This document shows positions 31,168 to 42,600 of a DNA stretch of 64,000 bases, piece after piece (the stretch's first letter is position 1; each line of letters starts with the position of its first letter). Source of the stretch: Porpolomopsis calyptriformis (taxonomy: Eukaryota > Basidiomycota > Agaricomycetes > Agaricales > Hygrophoraceae); contig OX621166.1 in the NCBI GenBank assembly GCA_951640195.1, positions 2,534,501-2,598,500 of the forward strand, written 5' to 3'. The translations under genes and the position numbers were made by a program. Below the pieces are notes generated by a model. That model had not been told where the DNA came from. It saw only the letters and a program-made list of their open reading frames with translations, and did no database searches.

Positions 31168-33544
31168 CTACACCAACCAGTAATAGACCTGCCACAACCA
31201 CCCTGTTCGACCATCTGTCCATCTGTCCCTCTCATCTGCCTTATCCACTTGAACTTCCTGGTACTCATCCGATACCAAATCTGCGGCCTTGAGATCTACC
31301 ATGTCACTGTACAACCGCCACCAGGGGAGGCGTTTCTTTCGGCCATGTAAGAGTGGAGTCGATGCTGTTGGCGAAGATGGTGGACTAGGACGAGCTGCAC
31401 TTTGGCTTGAACCAGGTAAATTGATGGACATCCATACGAAGCACATCAAGAACATCACTGGTATTTCGACATAGAAGGATGCAAAGTCAACCGCATTGAA
31501 CTTGGGTATCACAGATGACCAGCCTTGAACTGTTTCTGCCATTGAGCCATGCACACACAGGCTGACAATGGATATTGTACCTACATAGAATGATGGCGGT
31601 AACCGAGAAGATCTGCCAAGATGATTGAGTGAGAATGATGATTTCAAATGCATACATACCACAAACGGAGGACCCCATGGCCAAGTCCACTCAGTCCTGA
31701 ACTTGAGTTCATTCAAAGGCCTACCCTGCAGTATCCAAGCTTTTCGGAACCTCCAGCTGGCAAGTCCGATCGAAAGCCAAGCAATCTAGAGGCACATCGC
31801 TGAAAGGTGAGAAAGTTGAAAGAGAAGATCTTTCGCAAACCTGGTTTGAGACTCCCACGAGGTTCTGTAACCATCCCCACAACTTCCCACTCCCTATAAA
31901 GCTACTCGCAAAGCAAAGAGCACTGACACTGCTTGTGGCCAACAAGGCTGGGATAGGGACACCGCTTGCCGTTGTCCATGAGAATATACGGGGTGCTTGG
32001 GGTGAAGGCGAAGTGACTGAAAGCCCGTATAGAACACGGGTGCCGGTGAAAAGAGCATGATTGCCTGCAGAGAGGACAGAAGTAAGGATGACAACATTCA
32101 TCACCGAAGCAGAAACATCTAGAGTGCGTGTTAATGAGGAGGAAGCAAAAATGTCAATAGATATAAGTACTGGACCCGATTTCTTTGAAGACTATTGTGA
32201 ATGGCGACGTGGTAGTGCTTTTGTTCGACAGACCAGGGTAGTCCCAAGGAACTAGGAATGGAGAGAAATTGCCATTAATAATAACACTCGGGATGGCTAG
32301 AAGAAATCAACGGAGGCTCACCATTGAGACCTATTATCAAGATACTGAGAAGGTAGAATAATAATATCCTGTGTGTGTGGTGTTCTGTAAGGTAATATCT
32401 CTGGAGAATTACATTTATTCGTACCGCCAAAAAACAAATTTCACAACCTTTGGCATGTTACGCGAAGGATCCTGAGTTTCGCCTGCGGTGATGCCCAAAC
32501 TCTCTGTCCCACCATCTGAAAATAGTCTAGCCAAACCAAAACGTAGTTCACGATTGGATGCTTACATGCAAAACTTGCGGTTACAAACACTCTGGAAAAG
32601 CCACCAATACCGCCCACAAATGGTGCACCAGGTATAAACCAATAGCGTACTCCGATATACTTGTGTTCAGTGTTCATGCCAACGTTTACAAAGATCCCAA
32701 CAATGACAAAAATGATGATGGTCACGACCTTTAGCGAGGCAAGCCAATATTCTATCCATCTTCGTTGACGAACATTCCTGGGGTGAAGGAGAAGGACGTA
32801 CCAAATTCGCCGTACGTTCTAACATGGGCTGCATTAATAGCTACCAAGAAGACCCAGAATATGAGACTGATGATCCAGGTATGCCACGAAGTCCAGTATT
32901 GGAGAGCCAGCTGAGCTGCTGTTAGGTCAGAGGCCACAGAGATGGCATCGTTGAACCAGTAATTCCACGAAAGTGCGAAGCCATAGGAAGGAGAAAAGAA
33001 GCGAGTTGTATACGCGTTGAATGAACCTGGGAAGGCTAATGTTAACTCACTGAAAATGCAGAATGGGATCGGGGACTGAAATCGAATCCATCAAGTCCAC
33101 GGCGTGGTGAACATGGGCTGGAGATATTCCTGTAGAAGGTATACCAGTGGAAGTTCCTTCCATTGCGAGTTATTCGATTCACGAGAAACAGAAACAGGAA
33201 AGAGGAGGGCAGCATAGATCATTTGATTACTCACCAGCCACTGGATACTGTGTAGCCATCTCGCCAAGGAGCAGAAGTGTAACGTATACGATAAATCCAA
33301 CAGTACCGTAGCATATCAGCATACTGGCCGGACCACCTTGTGCAAGAGACCGTCCTGCCCCCAAGAACAAACCAGTTCCTATTGTACCCCCAATGGCAAT
33401 CATTTGGACCTGCCTCGCAGACAGCCCACGGTGAAGACCGCGACTTGCGTCACCATGAACTGGCGGTGTTGAGGTTGTCTCGATTGGTAACCCATAATCT
33501 GGAGACGGCGCATTTGGAACTTGATGGTCTGCGTGCAAGTCCAT
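31168..33544 (-). CDS. Amino-acid permease, fungal AAT/YAT family
   Basis: Start at 33544, stop at 31168, about nine exons. The N-terminus is hydrophilic, then LSARQVQMIAIGGTIGTG opens helix 1 with the substrate-binding GTIGTG loop of APC transporters. Further signatures: GEMATQYPVAG, SFNAYTTRFFSPSYGFALSW, VVTIIIFVIVGIFVNVG, YGGTESLGITAGETQDPSRN, MNVVILTSVLSAGNHALFTG, TRVLYGLS, PIPALLATSSVSALCF and TEWTWPWGPPF. The C-terminal tail is charged and cytosolic. The protein would import amino acids with protons at the plasma membrane. Specificity cannot be told. The intron between GEMATQYPVAG and SFNAY is long (about 190 bp) and may hide alternative splicing. Confidence 0.9.
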
Positions 33545-33799
33545 AGTGGAGGGACTAGCTTTTCACGGGGTGTGTGGAGGACATTTGGGTAACTCAAGGT
33601 TGAGACGTTTCGGATCTCCGAAACCATCCGCCTTACTTCATTATTATCTCAACGGCCAGTTGCTATTCGGTGGAGCAAGTACAAAGATTCAATTTACAAC
33701 GCCATCTGCACCGATCCGTCCATTATCCAACCGGTTCTGTCCAAGACTTGTCCTATCCAAGAAAGATATTCGTAGTTCAAGGTCCGGAAAAGCAATAAA

Positions 33800-35552
33800 T
33801 TAGAGTAAGTCCATCCAACCAGCGTTACGACACTTCTCGACAAGTGACTTGACCTCCTGGGATCGTGCGCGAGTAGTGACAAGTAGTGTGTCAGGCATAT
33901 CTACGATGACGAGGTCATCGACACCCAGACACGCGATTGGTCTTCCAGACCCTGGCACTACGATTCCCCCAGCCACTTGCTCTGTGATAACTGGAAACAA
34001 TGTTAAGTAGGCGGAGAATAGGTGAAGACTTGTAGGCATACCCAAATTGTTATCACCAAGAATATGCGGCTGATGAGCCTCGGCAGGCAGGAGATCGGCC
34101 AGGGAGGAAAAGTCACTGACATCAACCCAGCCTATATATCAGCAGAATGAGTAGAGTGATCCAGAAAAAACAAAAAAGACTGACCAAATGTCGCAGGGAC
34201 CACGGCAACTCTGCCCTCCATGGATGCTGGCTCGGTCACAGCATTGTCAATAGAGATCTTCTCCAATCCAGACCAGACCTCATTCAGGACCCTTTCTCTG
34301 AGTGTCTCGCTGTCCCAGCAAGCCGCAATCCTCTCTAACCCTTCGAACAACTCTGGTTGATAATCACGCACAAGCTGCATCAAGAAGCTCGCTTTGGTCA
34401 CATACATCCCTCCGTTCCATCTGTAACTGCCAGTGGCAATGTACCCTGCGGCCGTTCGAGCATCAGGCTTCTCCTTGAAACTGGAGACGAGTCTTGCATT
34501 AGGCGCATCTTTGATGTTCAACTTTTCACCCAGTCGGATATAACCAAATCCTGTTGAAGGGTGCGAGGGTGCAATGCCTATAGTGACAAGGTAGTCCTTC
34601 CGGGCAACCTCGACCGCCTCTGTGACAGCAGACAGAAATGCGTCGTCTCCAGAGATCATATGATCCGCGGCGAAGGAGCCGATGACTGCATCCGGATCAC
34701 TGTATACATCGACGAACATGTCACGTCACAAACCAGACACATTGGGGCTTTTGATTACACACCGATGAGCGATGACCGCTGCTGCTAGGCCTATAGCAGC
34801 CATAGAGTCCTTGGGGCCTGGTTCGCATAGCAAGCTGTGCTGAGGTAAATCCGGGAGTTGTTCGCGGATTGACTTCACGTGAGCTGGACCTGCAACGACG
34901 GTGGTGCGTAGCGGTGAGGAGAGGGGAAGAAGGCGATCCCACGTTGCCTGGACAAGTGAGCGGCCATTCAATGTGAGATCGAGAAGGAATTTCGGGTGGT
35001 GTTCACGAGACAGGGGCCAGAGGCGTGTGCCCGCTCCTCCTGCCGGGATAATGACATAGAAGCCGGGGATATCACGCGACCCAGAGGTCAAGCATGGGCC
35101 CACACCACCGTTATCTTGTGGGGTGGGGACAGGTATGTTGTTGGATGTGACAGGAGGGGGTATGACGGCTGAAGTGAAAAAGCGGGACCGTTTTGTGCGC
35201 AGTTGTGGACTGGGCGGGGAAGTTGGGAGTGTTCTCTGCAAGTGGGAAGCCTTCCACTAAGAGGAAAGGTCAATACTGTGGCATCCAGGCTAAGCCGGGG
35301 GAGAAAAAAGGCGAAGGATGATGTTACCTGGATTCCCTCACGAAGCTGTTGTTCAAGTACAACATTCGCGTGTTTCAGCTCAGTGTATCCCTGTCTTAAC
35401 TCTGCGATGTCTGCATTCTAGGATTTCGATTTATTACTGGTTTGTTCGTTCAGCAACGAGACTGTACTCACCGAGTTTTGGATGGATTCCATGATTCTCT
35501 GAAACATCCCTTCCACACCGGAAAAATTGACATTTGGCTGCGCTGGGCTCAT
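33800..35552 (-). CDS. Coiled-coil N-terminus joined to bacterial-type mannose-1-phosphate guanylyltransferase
   Basis: Start at 35552 (MSPAQPNVNF), stop at 33800. Two short exons encode about 57 residues with a coiled coil (DIAELRQGYTELKHANVV). They join in phase 0 to a Pro/Ser linker and, from about residue 115, to a nucleotidyltransferase: YVIIPAGGAGTRLWPLSRE with HPKF, TTVVAGPAHV, DSMAAIGLAAAVI, AVIGSFAADHM, GIAPSHPSTGFGYI, SFKEKP, RWNGGMYV, ISIDNAVTE and GWVDVSDFSSL. It lacks a phosphomannose isomerase cupin. The reaction is GTP + mannose-1-phosphate to GDP-mannose + PPi. The sequence style is that of bacterial (actinobacterial) ManC, unlike the shorter hexapeptide-tailed eukaryotic enzyme Psa1/Mpg1. 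No methionine lies between linker and catalytic domain, so a separate downstream start is unlikely. Confidence 0.8.
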
Positions 35553-35789
35553 TGATGCCCTGGCAGTTAGGGACTAAGGAGGGTTGGGGCATTCATCCGT
35601 CAGTTTCACATTTATTGCGGAATATTCCGTATGCGGGATGCGGAGCCTCTCGCATTTCTAAAGGATTCAAGTCATATGGGCGTATGTTCCGGTATGTAGA
35701 TCACAATAAGGAAGTAATGTAAAGCCGTGTGTATCATGCTCGGCTCTTGGTCGTGATGGCTATCGGTAGAACGCTCGGTCAGGAGTGGT

Positions 35790-36658
35790 CTATTCGTGGT
35801 CGCTTTCAAATTCTAACGCTTGGTATTTTCGGGCCTTCTTGTTTGGATTTGCGAGGGATGCTCCTTTTGGAGGGCGCGAAACGACAGGTTCTAATAGAAA
35901 CGTGTTCGAGGGAAATGTTGGAGATAGTGTCAGACAACTTACTTGAAGGTGGCTCCGAGGGAGACTTCCGAGTCTTCTTCTCCTTCGCCAGTTCTGCCTT
36001 GAGTGCTTTGATCTCCTCTTGTTCTTTCGAGCCCGATGACACTGTGGAAGCGGAGGGACTCGATTGCACGACGCGGGGAGGCGGAAGTGCACTTGGAGCA
36101 TTCAGGCGGCACCCGTGTGATTGCGATTGAAGGGCAATCTTTCGCCAGGCATCAATTCGTCAACTGGACACAAAGAGGATCTGCCTTACATCTAAGAACA
36201 CTTTCGCAGCATAAGATGCAGCCTCCTGCGGTGTCAGCTCAACAAGAGGTATACGTAGTGGTTGTTTTGATGTTGGTCCGAGTATCAGCTGGTATGTAGG
36301 GTCAGAGCGTTATCATGGAGAAATATTACTTCAAATCTACCTCGATCTCAGCCCTTTCATCTGCACTCCAATTACCAACGCAGATTTCTCCTTTAACAAA
36401 ACTCTCTGACACGCGCTGCGCAAACGTGTCGAGTAACTTGGTTGAGAGTTTGGCCTTCAGGATATGGTCGCTATTCCAGACTCCACTCCACCACCGGCCT
36501 TCTGGACCCAAAAGAGCGAGGTGGACTGTCCAGTTCTGGCCGTCAACGTTTGAGAGGACGATAAAGCGGTGGAACCCTTGGTAAATGACTTGAATGAGCT
36601 CGTCTAGGCATCCAAAATACTGCAAGATATCGCTGTGGCTTTGGGGTGCTGGTGACAT
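35790..36658 (-). CDS. PAXX-like (XRCC4 superfamily) non-homologous end-joining factor candidate
   Basis: Four exons, start at 36658, stop at 35790, about 236 residues. The N-terminal ~130 residues look like an XRCC4-type head (FHRFIVLSNVDGQNWTVHLA, WWSGVWNSDHI, then LILGP, PLRIPLVELTPQEAASYAAK leading into a helix). A low-complexity stretch and a short coiled coil follow (EEIKALKAELAKEKK). After a phase-1 intron the protein ends KGASLANPNKKARK..FESD. This closely matches the C-terminal Ku-binding motif of PAXX (G-x-SL-x-NP, basic, F/D/E). PAXX stabilises Ku at DNA double-strand breaks in the nucleus. The head is too divergent to place by eye, so XLF or another XRCC4 relative remains possible. 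Confidence 0.6.
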
Positions 36659-37645
36659 CCTTTAAACAGCGCACGACTAAGGTTACGATTCCACCTCTCC
36701 TCGCAATACGGCCAAATAATATCCAACTTGATTTCTGGCAAACAATCCCAAAACATTTGGGCCGAGCTTAACAAGCGAGATCTGAGTTAACCCCATCCAA
36801 GTTCACTGGACGACAGGGCCAGCGCGTAAGATTTCTCATCAAGATACGAAATGGATCCTTGTGCGCATCTCCATTTTATCCTAGTGGCAGTGTACATTTA
36901 TGCTAATATAATTGTCGGTTCCAGCTGCTCCAGTTGAGCCCAATTTACCACTGGCTGGTTCCGAGATATTTTCCAGAACGTACGCCTCCTCCCTGGACTA
37001 ACGAGAAACAGCCAGATTTCTGAGGTGATCTAATTTTCATATCAGCATACGGAGTATGCCGCCTACGCGAGGGCGGAAATCTCGGCGCCATCACTGTCCT
37101 ACTGTGTGGTTACGCCACCACTGAGTTACCTTAATGGCGCAGCCTGAGTAATGAAAAGTGAATCGCAATGGAGAGCCGAAAGGGGCGGCCATAACGGAGA
37201 ACTGCCGGTTTGGCGGTATCAGTTTTTGCGAGCTCGCAGCTCGGGATACGATAGACAACGCCGAAACGGACGTGAATTTTGATGCAGACACGGAGGGCAA
37301 CAGGAGGAACCAGCCTATCGATATCGAGAGGAAGTTGGGAAACGCGAGGAGCGTGTTGAAGAGGCTGAGAGGTGGGAAGTGAGCCGGATCGTGCAGGCCT
37401 AGAAGGTTGCCGGCTATCGCACGTTTTGGAGCCCTCTTGGCCTCACCCAGCAGTCAGTCTAAAGGTTCACAGCATGCCTATTCAAGGCGAGTCACATCAT
37501 GATGTCGGACAAGGTTCCTCAGAACGTTGCTGTGGAGTTTTCACAAGATTAAATTTTCCGTTCCATGAGTGTGGTACCTCAGTTGGATGAGTGCGTTTTA
37601 ACTTGAAAATACAGAAACTACCAGTGCAAACTTGTAGACTAATCT
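36659..37645. other. Intergenic region about 1 kb
   Basis: No gene was established. A 74-residue + frame (37158-37382) is rich in charged residues and has no family resemblance. The antisense frames are equally weak. Confidence 0.35.
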
Positions 37646-38476
37646 TCAATCAAGTTCGTCGAAAAGGTATTCCCGTCTGCAGAAAAAAAGTGATTTACGT
37701 TAGATCAAGTAATGAGCAAAAAAAACATAAAGGACTCACGCGTATACCGCATCGTCTCCATCATATTCACGCTCCATGATCTCGTCTGATTCGCGAGCAT
37801 TGAGCTCATCCTCCGCAAAGTCACGCTCCATGATCTCGTCTGATTCGCGAGCATTGAGCTCATCCTCCGCAAAGTCACGCTCCATGATCTCGTCCGATTC
37901 GCGAGCATTGAGCTCATCCTCCGCAAAGTCACGCGTCATGAACCCGGGGATCATAGCGACAACGCGACCGCCAGGTTTCCCGGGCTGGCTCTGGCCCTGG
38001 TTCTTGTTCTGTTCCAGCCCGGCTTTGGCTTCACCCTTGATCATTTTCCCGAACGCGCGGCTGCCTGCCTTGCTGCCTGCATTGCCTGCGATTTTAGCCA
38101 CACCCTTGGTGGCGGCGCCGATTAGACCCTCAAAGAGCTCGGCGAACTGTCGCTCCTCCAACTCGCGTGCTTCGAGCTCGTCCCATTCTAATTCACGCGC
38201 ATTGACGGGGAGTTGAATGGGAATATTCTTTCTGAATTGTGGGATAATGGGCATGTGAGGCAAGACACCGATTGGTAGCGGACGGTGAATGGGGAGGCTT
38301 GATTGCCATGGGTGAATGACATGAGGGGCATCTGATTTCCCGCTGACAAGGTTGAATTTAGACAGAATACTTTGTGAGGGGGCAAGGAAAGCTCACATGA
38401 CAACGGGAGCAGCCAATGTAGACGCTGCTCCGAAGGTGACTGCACCGACAAGGAGGATGGACAAGGATTGAACCAT
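37646..38476 (-). CDS. Secreted repeat protein with three 18-residue repeats
   Basis: Exon 1 (38476-38397) encodes a signal peptide (MVQSLSILLVGAVTFGAAS, then TLAAP). An intron (38396-38343) follows. Exon 2 carries HPWQSSLPIHRPLPIG, an ARELEWDELEARELEERQ segment, a Gly/Ala/Lys helix (AATKGVAKIAGNAGSKAGS), a Gln/Gly/Pro spacer and three copies of RDFAEDELNARESDEIME. A last intron at about 37738 (GTGAGT..CTGCAG) leads to a short exon ending REYLFDELD at 37646. The repeats echo the REL(E/D)/ARE motifs at the N-terminal side. No Lys-Arg kexin site separates the units, so peptide release by Kex2 is not obvious. Probably a secreted acidic protein of the cell surface or medium; function unknown. A TATATA element lies at about 38630. 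Confidence 0.75.
37767..37928 (-). repeat. Three tandem 54-bp repeats
   Basis: Units 37767-37820, 37821-37874 and 37875-37928. The first two are identical and the third differs by one base. Each encodes 18 residues of the secreted protein. Near-perfect identity implies very recent expansion or homogenisation, and copy number is likely polymorphic. Confidence 0.95.
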
Positions 38477-38899
38477 TATGTGTATCGAAGGGAGGTAGGT
38501 GGTAATGCGTTAAGCTGGTCGTAAGGATCGTTAGAACGGAAAGGTATCGAGTAGGATCTACGGTAACCAGCACCGAAGAGAAAGTGTAAGGGAGCGCAGC
38601 TGGAAACATTCCCACTTCTGCAGGGGTCTAATATATAGCTTGTCCCGGCACAGGAAACTATTTTTCTGCATCGATCAACGTTTCAATGGTCAGTGTGGAT
38701 CAGTGTGGATACAAGGGTTTACCTGATGGGGAACAAATTCAATGCGGTGGTGGGAATCGGGTTAGCTATCATGTCGAAAGTCGTGGAAACTAATCTCATG
38801 TCAGTTGAGCGGATCAGTATAGCCAGTATAGTCTTGGTGATCCTTACTTGACGGATGTTACACGGTTACGTTATCTTATCTAATCGTTCCTCCGCTTTC
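38477..38899. other. Divergent intergenic region
   Basis: Separates the secreted repeat gene (-) and nicotinamide riboside kinase (+). It contains a short direct repeat of GATCAGTGTG-like units near 38690-38712 and a TATATA element on the - strand near 38632. Nothing else was recognised. Confidence 0.45.
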
Positions 38900-39986
38900 A
38901 TGGCAGAGCCGGAAACAAATGAAGAGGCTACCAAAACGCGAGTTATCCTTGTCGGAATCGGGTGTGTGTCGTGAACCTGACAATCTCAGTTGGCATTAAC
39001 ACCACCGCTCCCTTCGTTTTTCAGCGGAGCCACATGCTCTGGAAAGACGACACTCGCCAAATGTTTGAACCGGATTCTGCCTGGCAGTCTTATCGTCCAT
39101 CAAGATGTAGGTATTTTTCTTGCATCGAATTGAACTTAACTTCACCGTCTGGTCGTGGTGTAGGACTTTGCCCCGGTAAATTTGTTTTCACGTCTTCCTT
39201 CTCCCTTTCTCACTCTGCGCAGCCTCAGGAGCTTATCCCGATCCATCCCGTCCATGGGGTGCAAGATTGGGACGCCGCACCTGGTGCTATCGACTGGCCG
39301 CGCTTCAGTGCTTTCCTTGGCCGCGTCAAAGATTTAGGAGCTATCCCACCTGATCACAAGAGTCACGATCATCTAAACGAACAGAAGGATGTACCCGTAA
39401 GTCAGGGGGTGATGGATGAATGGACGGCTTTTTTCGGGAGGTTGGATCAGGAGAGACGAGAACATGGGGAGAGGCTCGTGTGGGTATTGGTTGATGGGTT
39501 CCTGCTGTATTGGAATAAGGTACACGAAGCAACAATATTCAACTCGTCTCTCGTCTGACATTGCTCACTAGGACGTAGCCGATCAACTTGACATTCGGAT
39601 ATTCCTACGGGTGCCTCATGACGTGTTGCAACAAAGGCGACATGACCGACATGGGTATCACACTGCAGGTGAGCAAAAAACCTGGCAGCAATTGTCATGA
39701 GCTATTTGACACATACCACCCTCCTTCTCTTTACCTCCCTTCATGAACTGGAGTGCAATCCGATCCAGAAGGTTCACTTTGGCGTGATCCCCCGCACTAT
39801 TGGAAACAGATCGTCTACCCCGCGTACGTCGACGCTCACCGCCACATTTTCGAATGTGGGGATGTGGAAAGGGGAAAGCCGATTGAATCTGCAATGGAAC
39901 GGTTAATATTATTGGAAGGGCTTGAAATGGGAATCGAAGACCTTGTCGGGACATGTTGTAAGACTTTGAAGGGTTGTCTCGAATAA
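38900..39986 (+). CDS. NRK1: Nicotinamide riboside kinase
   Basis: Start at 38900 (MAEPETNEEATKTR), stop at 39986, about six exons. The first two join as VILVGIG-GATCSGKTTLAK, the P-loop of the NRK family. LIVHQD-DFAPP follows, with the Asp pair that binds substrate and magnesium. Then come DWDAAPGAIDW, RLVWVLVDGFLLYWNK, DIRIFLRVPHDVLQQRR and a C-terminal region with DPPHYWKQIVYPAYV. The enzyme phosphorylates nicotinamide riboside to NMN with ATP, a salvage route to NAD+ in the cytosol. Several introns sit at domain edges with clear GT..AG ends. Confidence 0.88.
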
Positions 39987-40076
39987 TCACATCGCGTTTC
40001 GGCAAAAAAAAAAAGGTCACGTGCAAAACATAGATAAATCACATGTTAAATATAATCTCGTGATTGGTGCTTGGAT

Positions 40077-40084
40077 GCTATAAG
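40077..40084 (+). promoter_or_regulatory. TATA-like element of the fumarate reductase gene
   Basis: GCTATAAG lies about 65 bp upstream of the start codon at 40146, followed by a pyrimidine-rich leader. Spacing fits a fungal core promoter. Confidence 0.4.
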
Positions 40085-40145
40085 AACCTGACCGGAGACA
40101 GATTCCACGTCTCACCACCTTTTTCCCTTCAGACTAAATATTCAA

Positions 40146-42328
40146 ATGTCTCAAGTTATCGTCGTTGGTGGTGGTCTTGCCGGACTCTCCGCTGCTCACA
40201 CCCTTCTCGAGCGTGGTGCCAATGTCCTCCTCCTTGACAAGCAAGGGTGGGTATATATCCCGTGTTCCAAATATGCAAGCCTAATATTATGGCGATCAAG
40301 ATTCATGGGTGGAAACTCCACAAAGGCTACTTCCGGAATCAACGGTGCTGGGACGCAAACACAGCAGGAGTACGGAATCCCTGATAATGCCAAAATTTTC
40401 TTTGAAGACACCAAAAAATCCGTGCGTTTTCTTGCTTGCATCATTCATCAACTAGTTTTTCATCAATCGTGTCAAGGCTCGCGATCTTGCCCGCGACAAC
40501 TTGATCCGCGTCCTCACCGGTCGCTCCGGTGACGCCGTCAACTGGCTCCAAGACAAGTTCGCGCTCGATCTCTCAAAGGTTGCGCGGTTGGGAGGCCACA
40601 GCCAACCTCGTACACATCGAGGTGATGCCCAATTCCCTGGGATGGTGAGTATTCATCCCCATCCCCTAAATGCTTATTCAGCTCCACATCACACGCAAAG
40701 GACGGACTCAAATCTCTATGACAGGTAATGACCTATGCCCAAATGGAACGTCTCGAAGATCTCGCCGTCAGCGACCCCAACCGTGTCAAAATTTTCAAGA
40801 AGGCACGAATGTCAAAACTCTTGAAAGATGAATCTGGTGCAGTTATTGGCGCAGAATACCAACGTGGAGGACAGACCGAGACAGCTTACGGCCCGGTTGT
40901 TCTGGCCACCGGTGGTTACGCCGCCGATTTTACTTCCGACTCGCTCCTCAAGAAACACCGACCAGAGCTGTGGGACCTTCCAACCACTAATGGCGAGCAT
41001 TGTACCGGAGACGGACAAAAACTTGCCATGGCTATCGGTGGAAGCGGGATTGACATGGAAAAGGTGCAGGTGCACCCGACTGGCCTCGTGGATCCCAAGG
41101 AGCCCGACGCCAAAGTTAAATTCTTAGCTGCGGAGGCGCTCCGAGGCGTTGGCGGTTTGCTGCTCGATAATCAAGGCCAGCGGTTTGTTGATGAGTTGCA
41201 ACATCGTGATTATGTTACCGGCAAGATCTGGGAGAACGGCAAGGTGAGTAAATTTATTCCTCTTAAAACAATTCAATGGTTGACATTATTTCGCTATTTC
41301 TACCTAGTATCCCATTCGTCTCGTGCTAAACGGCCAAGCCTCGAGAGAGATTGAATGGCATTGCAAGCATTATGTTGGCCGTGGTCTTATGAAGCGGTTC
41401 GAGAGCGGAGAGGCATTAGCAAAGGAGATGGGCTTGAGCCCCGAGGTCATCAAGAATACTTTCGCCGCATACAACCTGAGCGCTAGGACAAAGAAGGATC
41501 CGTTCGGCAAGAAGGTTCGCCTCACCCATCTGACATTATAATGCTACTGATGTCTATTCGCGACATAGTTCTTCTCCAAAGGCGAATGGAGCATGAACGA
41601 CTTTTTCCACGTCGCTATCATGACCCCTGTTCTGCACTATACCATGGGAGGGCTCGAAATCGATCCCGAGGCGCGCGTCATCGGGAATGACGGCAAACCC
41701 ATCCCAGGGCTTTTTGCTGCTGGTGAAGTTGCCGGCGGTGTTCATGGTGCCAACCGTCTGGGGGGGTCGTCACTACTCGGTTGCGTCGTGTTTGGGCGCG
41801 TGGCAGGTGATAGCTCCGCGGCGTACCTTTTGCAAACTACGAGTGCGGTCGTCGCCAAAGCCGGTGGACGTTTGAGCGCGATTGCGTCACAAATGGGTTC
41901 GGCCCCCTCGTCGACATCGTCACCAGTAGGTACAGCGCCTGCCCCGCAGCAGCAGCAGCAGCAGCAGCAACAGCAGAAAAAGGCGAGTGGAGCGTATACT
42001 ATGGAGGAGGTTGCCAAGCACAATAGCGCAGATGATGTGTGGGTTGTTATTGATGGACAGGTGTTGGATGTAACTTCGGTGAAGAATCCCTGTTCTATCT
42101 TCACGGTTACGGGACTGACTGGTGCGATTGTAGTTCCTTCCAGATCATCCTGGGGGCGAGAAAGCCATTCTGCTCTATGCTGGTCGTGATGCCACGGAAG
42201 AATTCAATATGCTTCATGATCCCAAGGTTTCTAACGCTCATGCCTATTACAACCTGTCTCACAACTGTCTTTTACAGGTGATTCCCCGATACGCCCCTGA
42301 TTCGGTGATTGGAAAAGTGAAGGCCTGA
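40146..42328 (+). CDS. Soluble fumarate reductase (FAD) fused to cytochrome b5
   Basis: Start at 40146, stop at 42328, with about six introns. The protein begins directly with a dinucleotide-binding motif ([21 protein letters not shown]), so no leader is present and a cytosolic location is likely. FRD/Osm1 signatures: [80 protein letters not shown] and [21 protein letters not shown] linker with ten glutamines leads to a cytochrome b5 domain ([20 protein letters not shown], then [20 protein letters not shown]); HPGG supplies one haem ligand and HD another. It reduces fumarate to succinate using FADH2, reoxidising cofactors under low oxygen. Such fusions occur in other fungi. Confidence 0.92.
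41947..41976 (+). repeat. CAG trinucleotide tract (ten glutamine codons)
   Basis: Seven CAG, one CAA and two CAG codons encode polyglutamine in the linker between the flavin domain and cytochrome b5. It is a simple-sequence repeat that is probably variable in length. Confidence 0.95.
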
Positions 42329-42600
42329 TTATTGCCGAGTCCGAAAAATAGACATGTCAATTTATTCATCTAAAGGTCTTCTTTCCTTGCGCACAATACC
42401 TACGTACGTACAGCATGCATGCTGTAATCCAGGGTCGCGATTTCGTGTTGTGCATATATTGCGAGATCTGGCTCTTATCGCCGTGCTCCGAAAGACGAGT
42501 CGTCAATTCTCTCAAGTACGCGGCTCTGAAATGCAGTTATTGCTAGGGTTGACCCCAAAACAATTAATTGATGAATTATCCTATTTTTGCGATCTAGAGT

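Noticed and set aside
37776..38216. 146-residue + strand frame with Ser-rich repeats
   Set aside because: It is the antisense reading of the 54-bp repeats in the secreted protein. The signal peptide and intron signals support the - strand.
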